NCBI GenBank assembly: GCA_902801885.1
Contig: CADCJX010000025.1
Location: forward strand, 1 to 47,502
Length of the DNA stretch: 47,502 nt
Direction of reading: 5' to 3'
From: an uncultured Bacteroidia bacterium
Lineage (GTDB): Bacteria; Bacteroidota; Bacteroidia; Bacteroidales; UBA932
The notes beneath the pieces are model-generated. The model had not been told where the DNA came from and ran no database searches. It worked only from the letters and a program-made list of their open reading frames with translations. The position numbers and the translations under genes were made by a program. This document shows, one piece after another, positions 39,661-46,743 of this stretch. Each line of letters opens with the position of its first letter. The stretch's first letter is position 1.

Positions 39661-39829
39661 TTTATCTGACACAAAGATAGTGAATCTCCACAAAGTATCC
39701 GCTCTATCGTAAATTTGACCACAAACAAACCTCAATTAGAGGCTGACACCCACGACTTCTCATTGGCAACCGTTTTGGGAAGCTCTTGATTCACAATACT
39801 TTTAGAATTAATGGGTGGTCTATATTTCC
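39661..39829 (-). repeat. composite intergenic repeat, copy A (promoter-bearing)
   Basis: On the minus strand it carries the shared GGTTTGTTTGTGGTC spacer, an AATAGAGC-like core, CTTTGTGGAGATT and TATCTTTG (39679-39672), a perfect -7 box, then TGTCAGATAAA. Its far part up to GGAAATATAGACCACCCA (39828-39811) matches copy B at 44,948-45,081, including an ACCGTTTT-type centre. The promoter points into gene-free DNA and the IS, so any gene it served may have been lost. Confidence 0.75.
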
Positions 39830-40088
39830 ATGCCCCGCCCATAATAAGTCACAGGAGCATTCTGTTGGATGATGCCGCTTTGAGACCAGTTCCATCCTCC
39901 TCTCACAACGCACTTTCCCCCAATGGAAGAAATCTCTCTGCTCCTTGAGTACACTCGTTGAAGGATGTTGTCCATCAGCCTACGTTTTTTTCTTTGCTCT
40001 CATCATCAATGAGGCAAATCTCTGTCTTATTTAAAGACAGTTTCTTTAGTTTTTTTTCATTTACAAAAAGAGTTAGTTGAACATTAAT
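39820..40088 (-). pseudogene. remnant of an unidentified gene, frameshifted
   Basis: On the minus strand one frame reads LTLFVNEKKLKKLSLNKTEI then CLIDDESKEKN up to an A7 run (near 39,990). A second frame continues RRLMDNILQRVYSRSREISS and GGWNWSQSGIIQQNAPVTYY to a TAG at 39,820. The two pieces look like one protein broken by a slip in the A run, with no start codon on the 5' side. Its last codons overlap repeat copy A. I cannot name the family. Confidence 0.4.
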
Positions 40089-40125
40089 TTACATGTGATT
40101 TACACAAGTGCTGTCACATGTAAAT
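40087..40125. repeat. perfect 12-bp inverted repeat
   Basis: ATTTACATGTGA (40087-40098) and TCACATGTAAAT (40114-40125) are exact complements separated by 15 bp. It lies in gene-free DNA just upstream of the gene remnant. It may be an operator or a terminator for the gene ending at 40,178. Confidence 0.6.
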
Positions 40126-40177
40126 AGAATAAGTACACTTTTACGGAAGACGTATTTCAGAGGAATATCGCAAAGCA

Positions 40178-41242
40178 TCAATTATCATCCATGAATAGTT
40201 TTTTCAGATCTGAATTAAGCGGAATTGTTCGCGTATGAGAATCATAGACCATATTGTTTGTCCATGGATGTTGGTTTTCGTTATTATCAAATATCTTTTC
40301 CACTTCCTTTGCCTTTATAGACCAGCTATTGACGACTTCCTCATTGATGTCGATAGTTTCCGATACTGTTTTTATCAGAGCTATTTTAGGAACCCCCTTT
40401 TCGTATTTTGGGTATATCACAAATCTTTGCTCATATGGGTCCAAAGCATTATCTTTTTCTATTTTAATAATTTGTTTTTTAGATGGCGAAATTGTAACAC
40501 TTGTCTTGATGTCTCTTCTCTTCCCTTCAATGAAATCGAATACAACATTCCCATCCAAATCATTCCATGCTAAAACCAAAAGATGCTGTCTATTTCTAGC
40601 AACTTGTAGATATCTTTTATCCGTAAAGGTCTCATAGTTTTGTAACCTTACAAAGAAAGAAATGTGAGAATAGCACTGGATATCAAGATTGTTCATTATG
40701 TCGCCATTGATGGGTTCAAGTAATCTGCTGATACCATTATTGGCACGTAAGATATTATCTCTCTTGAATAACACCGTCTCTTCATAGTTCAAATGCGTCC
40801 CCTTTTTTATTCCCCTTTTTACCAGGATATCTGTTTTTAGTTTATAACAATTGTCAACCTTAAACTTAGGCATATCTTTCAGAAGGGAGAGATACTTGTC
40901 CCAGATTTCTTCATAATCTGCAATGATGGACGCCCCCTGAAGTTCATTCACCGTAAATTGAAGTACTGTTTGATTATCCCCAACACTCTCATGTGAAGAT
41001 TCCATACCAGCATACGTAGCCCTGAAGAAACCGCCTGTTATTTCCTTGTCGTCTGGAAGAATTACCATTCCTGTGGAGTCCGTACAACCTAAGTAGTCTT
41101 CTCCATGATAGACGAAAGCGTATTCTAACGGATCATCCTCTAATAGGACAATAATAGAACGTGTTTGTCCATATGACATGGATGATGAAGCAATTAGTAA
41201 CCATCCTGCTATAAAAGAGATGACTTTAGAACCACCTTTCAT
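40178..41242 (-). CDS. secreted protein of unknown function, N-terminal carboxypeptidase-regulatory-like fold
   Basis: 354 residues with a signal peptide ending SMSYGQ (about residue 26). Residues about 27-115 (FVYHGEDYLGCTDSTGMVIL, then DDKEITGGFFRATYAGMESS) look like the CarboxypepD_reg-like beta-sandwich common in exported Bacteroidota proteins. The remainder is basic, beta-rich and unrecognised (DLDGNVVFDFIEGKRRDIKT). It is markedly A+T-richer than the core genes, suggesting acquisition. Its leader shares a 26-bp block with the gene at 45,175-45,840. It is a lone gene between repeat copies A and D. Confidence 0.75.
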   Translation of the reverse strand: MKGGSKVISFIAGWLLIASSSMSYGQTRSIIVLLEDDPLEYAFVYHGEDYLGCTDSTGMVILPDDKEITGGFFRATYAGMESSHESVGDNQTVLQFTVNELQGASIIADYEEIWDKYLSLLKDMPKFKVDNCYKLKTDILVKRGIKKGTHLNYEETVLFKRDNILRANNGISRLLEPINGDIMNNLDIQCYSHISFFVRLQNYETFTDKRYLQVARNRQHLLVLAWNDLDGNVVFDFIEGKRRDIKTSVTISPSKKQIIKIEKDNALDPYEQRFVIYPKYEKGVPKIALIKTVSETIDINEEVVNSWSIKAKEVEKIFDNNENQHPWTNNMVYDSHTRTIPLNSDLKKLFMDDN

Positions 41243-41260
41243 ATTGTAATAATTAATAAT

Positions 41261-41286
41261 TTATGAATAACACTCTAATTATTTAA
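41261..41286 (-). repeat. shared leader sequence, copy 1
   Basis: The 5' leader of the 40,178-41,242 gene, about 20 bp upstream of its ATG, carries TTATTCATAA and AATTAGAGTG (minus strand). An almost identical block precedes the unrelated lipoprotein gene ending at 45,840. Confidence 0.8.
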
Positions 41287-41299
41287 TCTTCAAAATGCA

Positions 41300-41374
41300 T
41301 CTGCTCTATTATCAATTCGACTACAAACAAACCTCAATTCCTATAAGATAATCGCCCACCGAAGTGAGCGATAA
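41300..41374 (-). repeat. composite intergenic repeat, copy D, with UUCG hairpin copy 4
   Basis: Minus strand: the hairpin ATCGCTCAC-TTCG-GTGGGCGAT (41372-41351) follows the LysR gene end by 54 bp. Then come ATAGGAATTGAGGTTTGTTTG and the AATAGAGCAG core (to 41,300). The -7 portion seen in copies A, B and C is not recognisable here. It joins the terminator and spacer parts of the repeat in one piece. Confidence 0.8.
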
Positions 41375-41426
41375 ATTGGAATTCCCAGTTGAAATCCAAT
41401 TTATTGAACGCAAGATACGAATTATA

Positions 41427-42350
41427 TTACAACTTTAGATGACTGCCTCGAACGCCGTTTTCGAGCATCGCTCCAGGAATGATCCGTTTGATAGCATCAA
41501 CAACTGCATTAAGCATTGCTTCGTGGATATAGTCGCGACGGACAATCAAGGAAATGGTCCGGCTTGGAATAGGGTCCACAATAGGTCTAAGACACTTCTG
41601 ATGACTGTACATGATCAAATTCGTATGCGTTTCAGGAACGATGGTTATGCCGCCGACATTGTTTACCACCTGAATCAAAGTGCCGACGCGACCTCCTTCA
41701 TAGAACCGCTCATATGTAAAGCCCTCCCTGTTCAATTCTGCGAGGTCGTGTTGCCCGAGGCCATCCCGCATAATCCAGATCGGTTGCCTGAGTAGTGTTT
41801 CAGCCTTGATGCTTTCCTGTGAATAGGCAGGATTATCCTCCGAGACATACGCGAGAAAGCGTTCGCGGTAAAGTGGGATTTCCAAAAGGTCGGTATCCGG
41901 TACGGGGCCAGTCAAGATCCCCATGTCGACCTCTGTTTTCCGCAGTTTATCCTTGATGGTCGCCGTCAGCATTTCCTCCGTCTTCAACGAGATGGAAGGA
42001 GCCGCCTCACCGATATATTTGAATAGGCCCGAGACAAGTACCGGCGCGACGGTAGAGATTAGCGCAATCTTAAGAGATCCGGCGAGCGCTTCTTTTTCCG
42101 AGCATGTCATTTCCGCTATTTGCGCTACGTTGTATAATACCACCTTTGCCTGGTCGATAACCCTGCGGCCGATTTCCGTCGCTACTACCGGATGCGCATT
42201 GCGATCAAAAATGAGAACATCCAGTTCTTCCTCCATCTTTTTGACCATTAAGCTCAAGGTGGACTGAGTGAGCCCGTATGCCTCAGCCGCTTTTCCAAAG
42301 TGGTGGTACTCGTCAATAGCGATGATATATCGCAGTTGCTGTAGTGTCAT
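41427..42350 (-). CDS. LysR-family regulator, OxyR-like without redox cysteines
   Basis: 307 residues. The N-terminal winged helix-turn-helix (MTLQQLRYIIAIDEYHHFGK, then AYGLTQSTLSLMVKKMEEEL) is followed by a linker helix and a periplasmic-binding-like effector domain. Overall it is closest to the OxyR group, but the loop that carries the peroxide-sensing cysteines in OxyR reads MRDGLGQHDLAEL and has none. It is therefore unlikely to sense peroxide by a disulfide. It is divergent from trkH with 97 bp between the starts and probably controls it. ATG 42,350 sits at the family N-terminus. Confidence 0.9.
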   Translation of the reverse strand: MTLQQLRYIIAIDEYHHFGKAAEAYGLTQSTLSLMVKKMEEELDVLIFDRNAHPVVATEIGRRVIDQAKVVLYNVAQIAEMTCSEKEALAGSLKIALISTVAPVLVSGLFKYIGEAAPSISLKTEEMLTATIKDKLRKTEVDMGILTGPVPDTDLLEIPLYRERFLAYVSEDNPAYSQESIKAETLLRQPIWIMRDGLGQHDLAELNREGFTYERFYEGGRVGTLIQVVNNVGGITIVPETHTNLIMYSHQKCLRPIVDPIPSRTISLIVRRDYIHEAMLNAVVDAIKRIIPGAMLENGVRGSHLKL

Positions 42351-42362
42351 GTTCTGCCATTG

Positions 42363-42407
42363 ATTGATTTTATCAATGCAAAGATAAAAATAATTGTATT
42401 GATAAAT
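42363..42407. promoter_or_regulatory. LysR-trkH divergent control region
   Basis: ATTGATTTTATCAAT (42363-42377) is a perfect dyad with 6-bp arms, and a second ATTGATAAAT half-site lies at 42,398-42,407. Between them, on the minus strand, TATCTTTG (42385-42378) is a perfect -7 box for the LysR gene. The layout fits a LysR autoregulatory site. Confidence 0.6.
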
Positions 42408-42447
42408 GTAGCAACCGGCAATAACTTTGCCCCATCAGAGCAAAACA

Positions 42448-43905
42448 ATGAACTGGGAGATCATCACGTGGTATATCGGAATTTCGCTACTTCTCATAGC
42501 GGCAATGATGTCAGTATCTGGCATCATTGCGTTATGTACCGATGCTGATGAAAGCAGCATTCCCCTCCTTTATTCCGCGTTTCTCACCGGAACCGTCGGT
42601 TTCTACCCGCTCATATATGTCCGGAAAGGCCGGCACAGACTGACTTTCCGGGAAGGAAACTGCATCGTTGTCGGAGCGTGGATAGTTGCATGTCTTTTCG
42701 GGATGCTTCCATTCCTGTTCTATGGACGCGAGTTCACTCCGATAAATGCCTTGTTTGAAAGCGTATCCGGTTTTACGACGACGGGAGCTTCCATCCTGGA
42801 TGATATCGAAGCTCTTCCGAGGGGGCTTCAATTCTGGCGGATCTCCACGGCGTGGGTTGGAGGAATCGGCATTGTCACGCTGTTTTCCATGATGACGAAC
42901 GGGGCGGACAAATCAGCCCTTTCCAAAGCCGAAATCTCCGGTATTGCCAGGGATGCACTCGCGTCAGTAAGAGGAGACAGTTATGTCAATCGGATACTCC
43001 TGACGTATGTTGCCCTGACAATCATGACCGTACTGTCGCTGAAACTCACCGGGATGGGTTGGTTTGATGCTACGACAAATGCGATGTCCGCGTGCAGCAC
43101 CTGCGGTTTCTGCACGCGCAATACCAGTATCGCCTTTTATGACAATCCGGCAGCAGAAGTAGTCTTGACGTTCTCCATGCTTGCCGCGGGAATCCACTTC
43201 GGAATCATATTCCTGGCGCTGATCAAAAGGAAACCGGGATATTTTTGGAAGTCAGAAACCATTAAGGTATTCCTCGTCCTGGTGTGCATAGCCATCGTCA
43301 TCGTCACGGTAGATCTCTTGGCAAATGGGCATTACAATTCATTCCTGGCCGCCCTTCGGGACGCTTCGTTCCAGGTTGCATCCATTTCCACGACTACAGG
43401 TTTTGCCACTCAGGACACTACGCTATGGCCTCCGCTCAGTATGGCGGTACTGATTATCTGTTCACTCATCTGCGGTTGCTCCGGTTCCACATCCGGAGGC
43501 ATCAAGATAGACAGGGCCATTCTGGCGGCCAAAGGCATACATCGTAAGGTTAAGCTGACCGTGGATCCACACGCAATCTATCTTGTACGGGTGGACGGAA
43601 GGCCGAAATCAGAAGAACAAGTCAGCGATGCCTTCGGATACATCTTCTGCTATTTGCTGATCGTGGTCGTATTTGCGACCGTCAATATCGTTTTCGGTCT
43701 TGATTTTATCACAGGAGTGACGGCATCCGTTGCCTGCATCGGCAATGTAGGCCCCGGTTTTGGCGACGTGGGATCCATGGCTAATTACGCAGACTTCCCC
43801 GCTATCCTAAAAACCATCGGAATGATTGAAATGCTGATTGGCAGGCTTGAGATCTATCCCGCGTTATATCTGATGCAATCCGTCAGCCTCAGAGTGCGCC
43901 GATAA
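42448..43905 (+). CDS. trkH: TrkH-family potassium uptake channel subunit
   Basis: 485 residues from ATG 42,448; an upstream TTG start is less likely. The protein has four repeated membrane-pore-membrane units. The four selectivity-filter loops are visible: SGFTTTGAS, STCGFCTRN, STTTGFAT and GNVGPGFG. In the second, cysteines replace the usual Gly and Ser of STGGFS, which is unusual. It forms the membrane channel of the Trk potassium system. The regulatory trkA subunit is not in the window. It is divergent from the LysR gene. Codon use is closer to the core than that of its neighbours. Confidence 0.92.
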   Translation: MNWEIITWYIGISLLLIAAMMSVSGIIALCTDADESSIPLLYSAFLTGTVGFYPLIYVRKGRHRLTFREGNCIVVGAWIVACLFGMLPFLFYGREFTPINALFESVSGFTTTGASILDDIEALPRGLQFWRISTAWVGGIGIVTLFSMMTNGADKSALSKAEISGIARDALASVRGDSYVNRILLTYVALTIMTVLSLKLTGMGWFDATTNAMSACSTCGFCTRNTSIAFYDNPAAEVVLTFSMLAAGIHFGIIFLALIKRKPGYFWKSETIKVFLVLVCIAIVIVTVDLLANGHYNSFLAALRDASFQVASISTTTGFATQDTTLWPPLSMAVLIICSLICGCSGSTSGGIKIDRAILAAKGIHRKVKLTVDPHAIYLVRVDGRPKSEEQVSDAFGYIFCYLLIVVVFATVNIVFGLDFITGVTASVACIGNVGPGFGDVGSMANYADFPAILKTIGMIEMLIGRLEIYPALYLMQSVSLRVRR

Positions 43906-43920
43906 ATCCGAATTAAGTTG

Positions 43921-44103
43921 CTACTCTTTCTTTCTACCTGAGCCAGGATTATTGAAAAACAGGTTATAGAGCGAGACAAGGCTTAATGACGAGAAGAAGG
44001 GTATTCTCGCCCATTCTTTGCCTAGAAGGAGATATGCCAAAATGGAGAGAATAAACACGCTCCCCAAGACGATGTGGATTGCTTTATCAACTTTCGGGTT
44101 CAT
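43921..44103 (-). CDS. small membrane protein
   Basis: 60 residues with two probable membrane segments (AIHIVLGSVFILSILAYLLL and about residues 33-50) and a basic tail (GSGRKKE). It is convergent with trkH (15-bp gap) and lies downstream of the CPBP gene on the same strand, so it may be the last gene of that small operon. No family recognised. Moderate confidence that it is expressed, based on start position and hydrophobic pattern. Confidence 0.5.
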   Translation of the reverse strand: MNPKVDKAIHIVLGSVFILSILAYLLLGKEWARIPFFSSLSLVSLYNLFFNNPGSGRKKE

Positions 44104-44140
44104 AAGGATAAAATATAATGAATTATCAAATTCGAATTTG

Positions 44141-44713
44141 TCACAAGAGTTTATATCTTTTCCTCATCAATAGGTAACTGCCTGCAACGGCTAGGACTAC
44201 ACTCGCGATAACCACCTTTATATCCGGCAGGATGATGACAGGTATTTTCGTCATCTGCATATCACCAAATTGTAGCCAACTGTAAACGGCAAGAAGAGTT
44301 GCAGTGAGGTTTCTTCCCGCATGGAGTGCTACACTACACCAGATACTTCCTGACCAGATAAATACCAAGCCGTAAACCATCGCGCTGAAGAAGGCGCCGG
44401 GGAAGTTACGTACATGGAGTACTCAGAACAAAAGGGCCATAACCACACAGACAACAATCTGTGCCCGTCGGCGACGGAAAGGGGATATGGCCATCTGCCT
44501 GAAGCACAATTCCTCGAGTATGGGCGCAAGCAGTACGGCATGTACGCTTGAAAGAAGGTCTTCTCGTAGCTCATCGGTCGTGTAGGTCAGCGGCTCCAAT
44601 TCTACAGTGTGAAACAGTGATGTAATGCCATACACGAGATATTCCTCAATGACAAGCCATAGAGGCGCTATTAACAGCAATCCTACGAATACATACATCG
44701 GAGGCAACTTCAT
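44141..44713 (-). pseudogene. CPBP-family intramembrane protease, interrupted by in-frame TGA
   Basis: Read through, the frame gives about 190 residues with all three CPBP (Abi/CAAX-protease) motifs: EELCFRQ (motif 1, Glu-Glu...Arg), the FxxxH motif in ALLF-stop-VLHVRNF, and HAGRN (motif 3). One TGA at 44,420-44,422 sits between the Phe and His of motif 2, where relatives usually have a small residue. A single base change from TCA (Ser) would explain it. Both halves keep protein-like sequence, so the mutation is recent, a sequencing error, or read through. It overlaps the upstream membrane gene by 4 bp. CPBP proteins serve in prenyl processing or bacteriocin immunity. Confidence 0.75.
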
Positions 44714-44934
44714 CGAAAATCCCTTGCAGAAGGAAACACTTTCGGTTCAATACGATGCACGAGGTATAAAGACAGTGCGATTCCCGCCAATGAAATCAGC
44801 CACGTCAACAACTCGTATCCGAAGCTGGGATGATCACCAGAAAGGGGCAGAGCCGTCACGTAGATTATTGCTATGCCGTAGGCTGCCGAAAGAATCGGCA
44901 TCAAAAGCTTAAGAAGTCTGGCAGCCTGGTTCAT
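44710..44934 (-). CDS. small membrane protein upstream of the CPBP gene
   Basis: 74 residues from ATG 44,934 (MNQAARLLKLLMPILSAAYG), with two membrane helices and a basic end (HRIEPKVFPSARDFR). The longer frame to 44,982 was rejected because it runs through repeat copy B and its -7 box. The stop overlaps the CPBP start (ATGA), so the two are translationally coupled and may act together in the membrane. Family not recognised. Confidence 0.6.
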   Translation of the reverse strand: MNQAARLLKLLMPILSAAYGIAIIYVTALPLSGDHPSFGYELLTWLISLAGIALSLYLVHRIEPKVFPSARDFR

Positions 44935-44947
44935 GACGCTGAATCTC

Positions 44948-45081
44948 GATTTATCTGACACAAAGATAGGAAATCTCCACAAAGCAGCTGTGCTCTATTG
45001 TCAATGCGACTTATAAGCGACCGTTTTGTAGAAGGCGCTGATTTACAGTATCTTGAACAATAGTGGGTGGTCTATATTTCC
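44948..45081 (-). repeat. composite intergenic repeat, copy B (promoter-bearing)
   Basis: Minus strand: GGAAATATAGACCACCCAC, an ACGGTCGCTTATAAG centre, ACAATAGAGC, CTTTGTGGAGATT, TATCTTTG (44968-44961), TGTCAGATAAAT. It closely matches copy A. Here the -7 box lies 27 bp upstream of the ATG of the small membrane gene, so this copy is a working promoter candidate. Confidence 0.8.
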
Positions 45082-45174
45082 TTGTATCTTAAACCAAGCG
45101 CTTGACAATTAGCTACTTACGAAAAACGCCAAGGTAACGCGCCAAGTGTTGCCCTTTTTCTAAATACACGGCTT

Positions 45175-45840
45175 CTAGACACGTATGCCGTAATTAGGGC
45201 ATCGTTTCACCCAGGTCTGCCTTTCCGACTTGGAAACGCGTTGGAATATCTCCAAATAGATTATTTCTTCTTGCTTATAGTCTTTGTCGTGAGTACAGAC
45301 ACAGACCAAATAATCTTTCGACAGGAAAACCAACTTTCCGTTCCTGTGATATGCACAATACCACGAGGGAATGACGATGGAGTTTACTGTAGCGTCATAT
45401 TCGAAATAATCTGTCTCATACCGACCTTGATTTTCCCCATAAAAATCGAAAAAAGACACTTGCCGGCCATCATCAGAAAAAAGCATATAATTCGGGAATG
45501 TCTCGTTCCTGGCCGAGGAAATCTCATTGCCTTCGGTAACCAACACAAACTCCTTAACCACATCCTTATCCAAATTAAGTTGGTATAAAGCGACAGTCTT
45601 CCATCCTTGCCCGCTCACTGTATTCATGACAGTAGATTCAGGAATATTGTTATGTGCGACAGGTATCAGATACTGGTAATTGGATTGAGTGGTTGTGTAT
45701 TCCAAATCAAAATATGGCAGAAGCGATTTCAACGGTGGGACCGGTTCCGGATCGGGCTCAGACTTAGTGCAAGAAAGCAGAGCTGATTGCATGATCAGCG
45801 AACACAAAAGAGCTAAAACAGTGTATAACCGTGTTCTCAT
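45175..45840 (-). CDS. lipoprotein of unknown function
   Basis: 221 residues with a lipoprotein signal (LLCSLIMQSALLSC, Cys about 24) and a proline/glutamate-rich linker (TKSEPDPEPVPP) just after the lipid anchor, which suits export to the outer surface. The rest is an A+T-rich, beta-rich domain with many aromatics (FFDFYGENQGRYETDYFEYD) and no family I recognise. It shares its leader block with the unrelated secreted protein at 40,178-41,242, and lies between repeat copies B and C. Confidence 0.72.
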   Translation of the reverse strand: MRTRLYTVLALLCSLIMQSALLSCTKSEPDPEPVPPLKSLLPYFDLEYTTTQSNYQYLIPVAHNNIPESTVMNTVSGQGWKTVALYQLNLDKDVVKEFVLVTEGNEISSARNETFPNYMLFSDDGRQVSFFDFYGENQGRYETDYFEYDATVNSIVIPSWYCAYHRNGKLVFLSKDYLVCVCTHDKDYKQEEIIYLEIFQRVSKSERQTWVKRCPNYGIRV

Positions 45841-45856
45841 TGTTATAAAATTTAGA

Positions 45857-45883
45857 TTATGAATAACACTCTAATTATTAAAT
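45857..45883 (-). repeat. shared leader sequence, copy 2
   Basis: This is the counterpart of 41,261-41,286 (about 26 bp, one indel), at nearly the same distance from the start codon of a different lipoprotein gene. Confidence 0.8.
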
Positions 45884-45926
45884 CCACAAAAACAAAAATC
45901 TTGCATATGATAATGGAAATAAACAC

Positions 45927-46003
45927 TTTATCTGTCACAAATATAGTAAATATCAACAAAGCCTTTATTGTCAATTTGACCACAAACTAACCGCAATTCC
46001 TAC
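45927..46003 (-). repeat. composite intergenic repeat, copy C (promoter-bearing)
   Basis: Minus strand: AGGAATTGCGGTTAGTTTGT, CAAATTGACAATAAAG, CTTTGTTGATATTTAC, TATATTTG (45945-45938), TGACAGATAAAG. It is a diverged copy with a perfect -7 box, and would drive the lipoprotein gene starting at 45,840. Where copy D joins the UUCG hairpin, this copy joins the 32-bp array. Confidence 0.75.
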
Positions 46004-46007
46004 AATT

Positions 46008-46401
46008 CAGGTTTGATTCATTGTCAAAACGTAGAAAAACAGGTTGAAACAAACCTGAAATCGTACAAAACAAGGTTGATTCATACCTGAATTCGTACAA
46101 ATTACGGTAGAAACACACTCGATTTCATATGAAACAGAGTAGATAATTACTCTGATTCATGCTTTTCACCTCATTTAAATGTTGTTGTCCAGGTGTGTTC
46201 AGCATAATTAATTCTGTCGTCCAGCACCTTTCGACAAATTAAATATTGTCGGAAGGTCGTGTTCAACAAAATAAATGTTGCCGATCGGGAGTGATTGCCA
46301 AAAGATTTGTTGTCGGCAAGCATGATTCAGGGTATTAAATTACCTCGATCAACACTATCAAAGGGTAATTATTTAGGTCAATCAAGTGTTGCGTAAGGTA
46401 A
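46008..46401. repeat. degenerate array of about 32-bp units
   Basis: Gene-free. The first half has about five units following CAGGTTGAWWCAWACCTG then ATTCGTACAAA (46008-46165); several are internal hairpins, for example CAGGTT/AACCTG and CAGAGTA/TACTCTG. The second half (about 46172-46332) has five units of 31-33 bp following AAATrTTGTCG...GTGwTTCA. About two further units (46332-46391) carry GGGTAATT-type and CAACACT/AGTGTTG pairing. The unit length is not a multiple of three and all frames hold stops, so it is not coding. Spacing is too short and units too variable for CRISPR. Confidence 0.65.
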
Positions 46402-46743
46402 TCAGTTGTCAATCTCCAGATGATGAGCTATCACATGATTATTGCTCATATAACGGATAAGATAAACTGTCTCTCCGGACCTCTGGTATTCATTGAAGAA
46501 AACGTACCAAGTTGTATGCTTATTCTTCGTGAAGGAAGCATATAACATATTCTCCCCATACTTATTGAAATAATCCGGGGCTTTCCTGTGAACTTTGATA
46601 GGAAGGGTAGAATGAATCTCGTCGAATAAACTCTCAGAATACTCTATCGCCTTACCTTTGAAACTCAAATACCCTTTGTCGTAAAGAATCTCGGCCAACT
46701 CCAAAAACTGTTGGACGACTTCCGGAAGGAACAAGACTCTCAT
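46402..46743 (-). CDS. RelE/ParE-superfamily toxin
   Basis: 113 residues: MRVLFLPEVVQQFLELAEIL, then KHTTWYVFFNEYQRSGETVY and a C-terminal YLIRYMSNNHVIAHHLEI. The pattern of an N-terminal helical hairpin and a core beta-sheet ending in a V-Y-L-I-R-Y strand is that of RelE/ParE-like toxins, although the sequence is divergent. The start overlaps the antitoxin stop by 4 bp. Its 3' end abuts the 32-bp array with no clear terminator. Confidence 0.78.
   Translation of the reverse strand: MRVLFLPEVVQQFLELAEILYDKGYLSFKGKAIEYSESLFDEIHSTLPIKVHRKAPDYFNKYGENMLYASFTKNKHTTWYVFFNEYQRSGETVYLIRYMSNNHVIAHHLEIDN

Noticed and set aside
39550-39669. Plus-strand gene end reading LEQVIEKAENIYNFYLDSNW
   Set aside because: Its last codons fall in the composite repeat and similar readings arise from other repeat copies, so it is more likely a chance translation of repeat DNA than a gene end.
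45085-45174. Direct repeats around CTTGGCGCGTTACCTTGGCG as a terminator
   Set aside because: The TTGGCG elements are direct rather than inverted repeats, so a terminator hairpin is not supported.
34941-46003. Integron with attC sites
   Set aside because: No tyrosine-recombinase integrase gene and no convincing RYYYAAC/GTTRRRY core pair was found, although the cassette-like layout is suggestive. Kept only as a hypothesis under findings.
46008-46401. CRISPR array
   Set aside because: Units abut each other at about 32 bp with no separate spacers, diverge strongly, and no cas genes are present.
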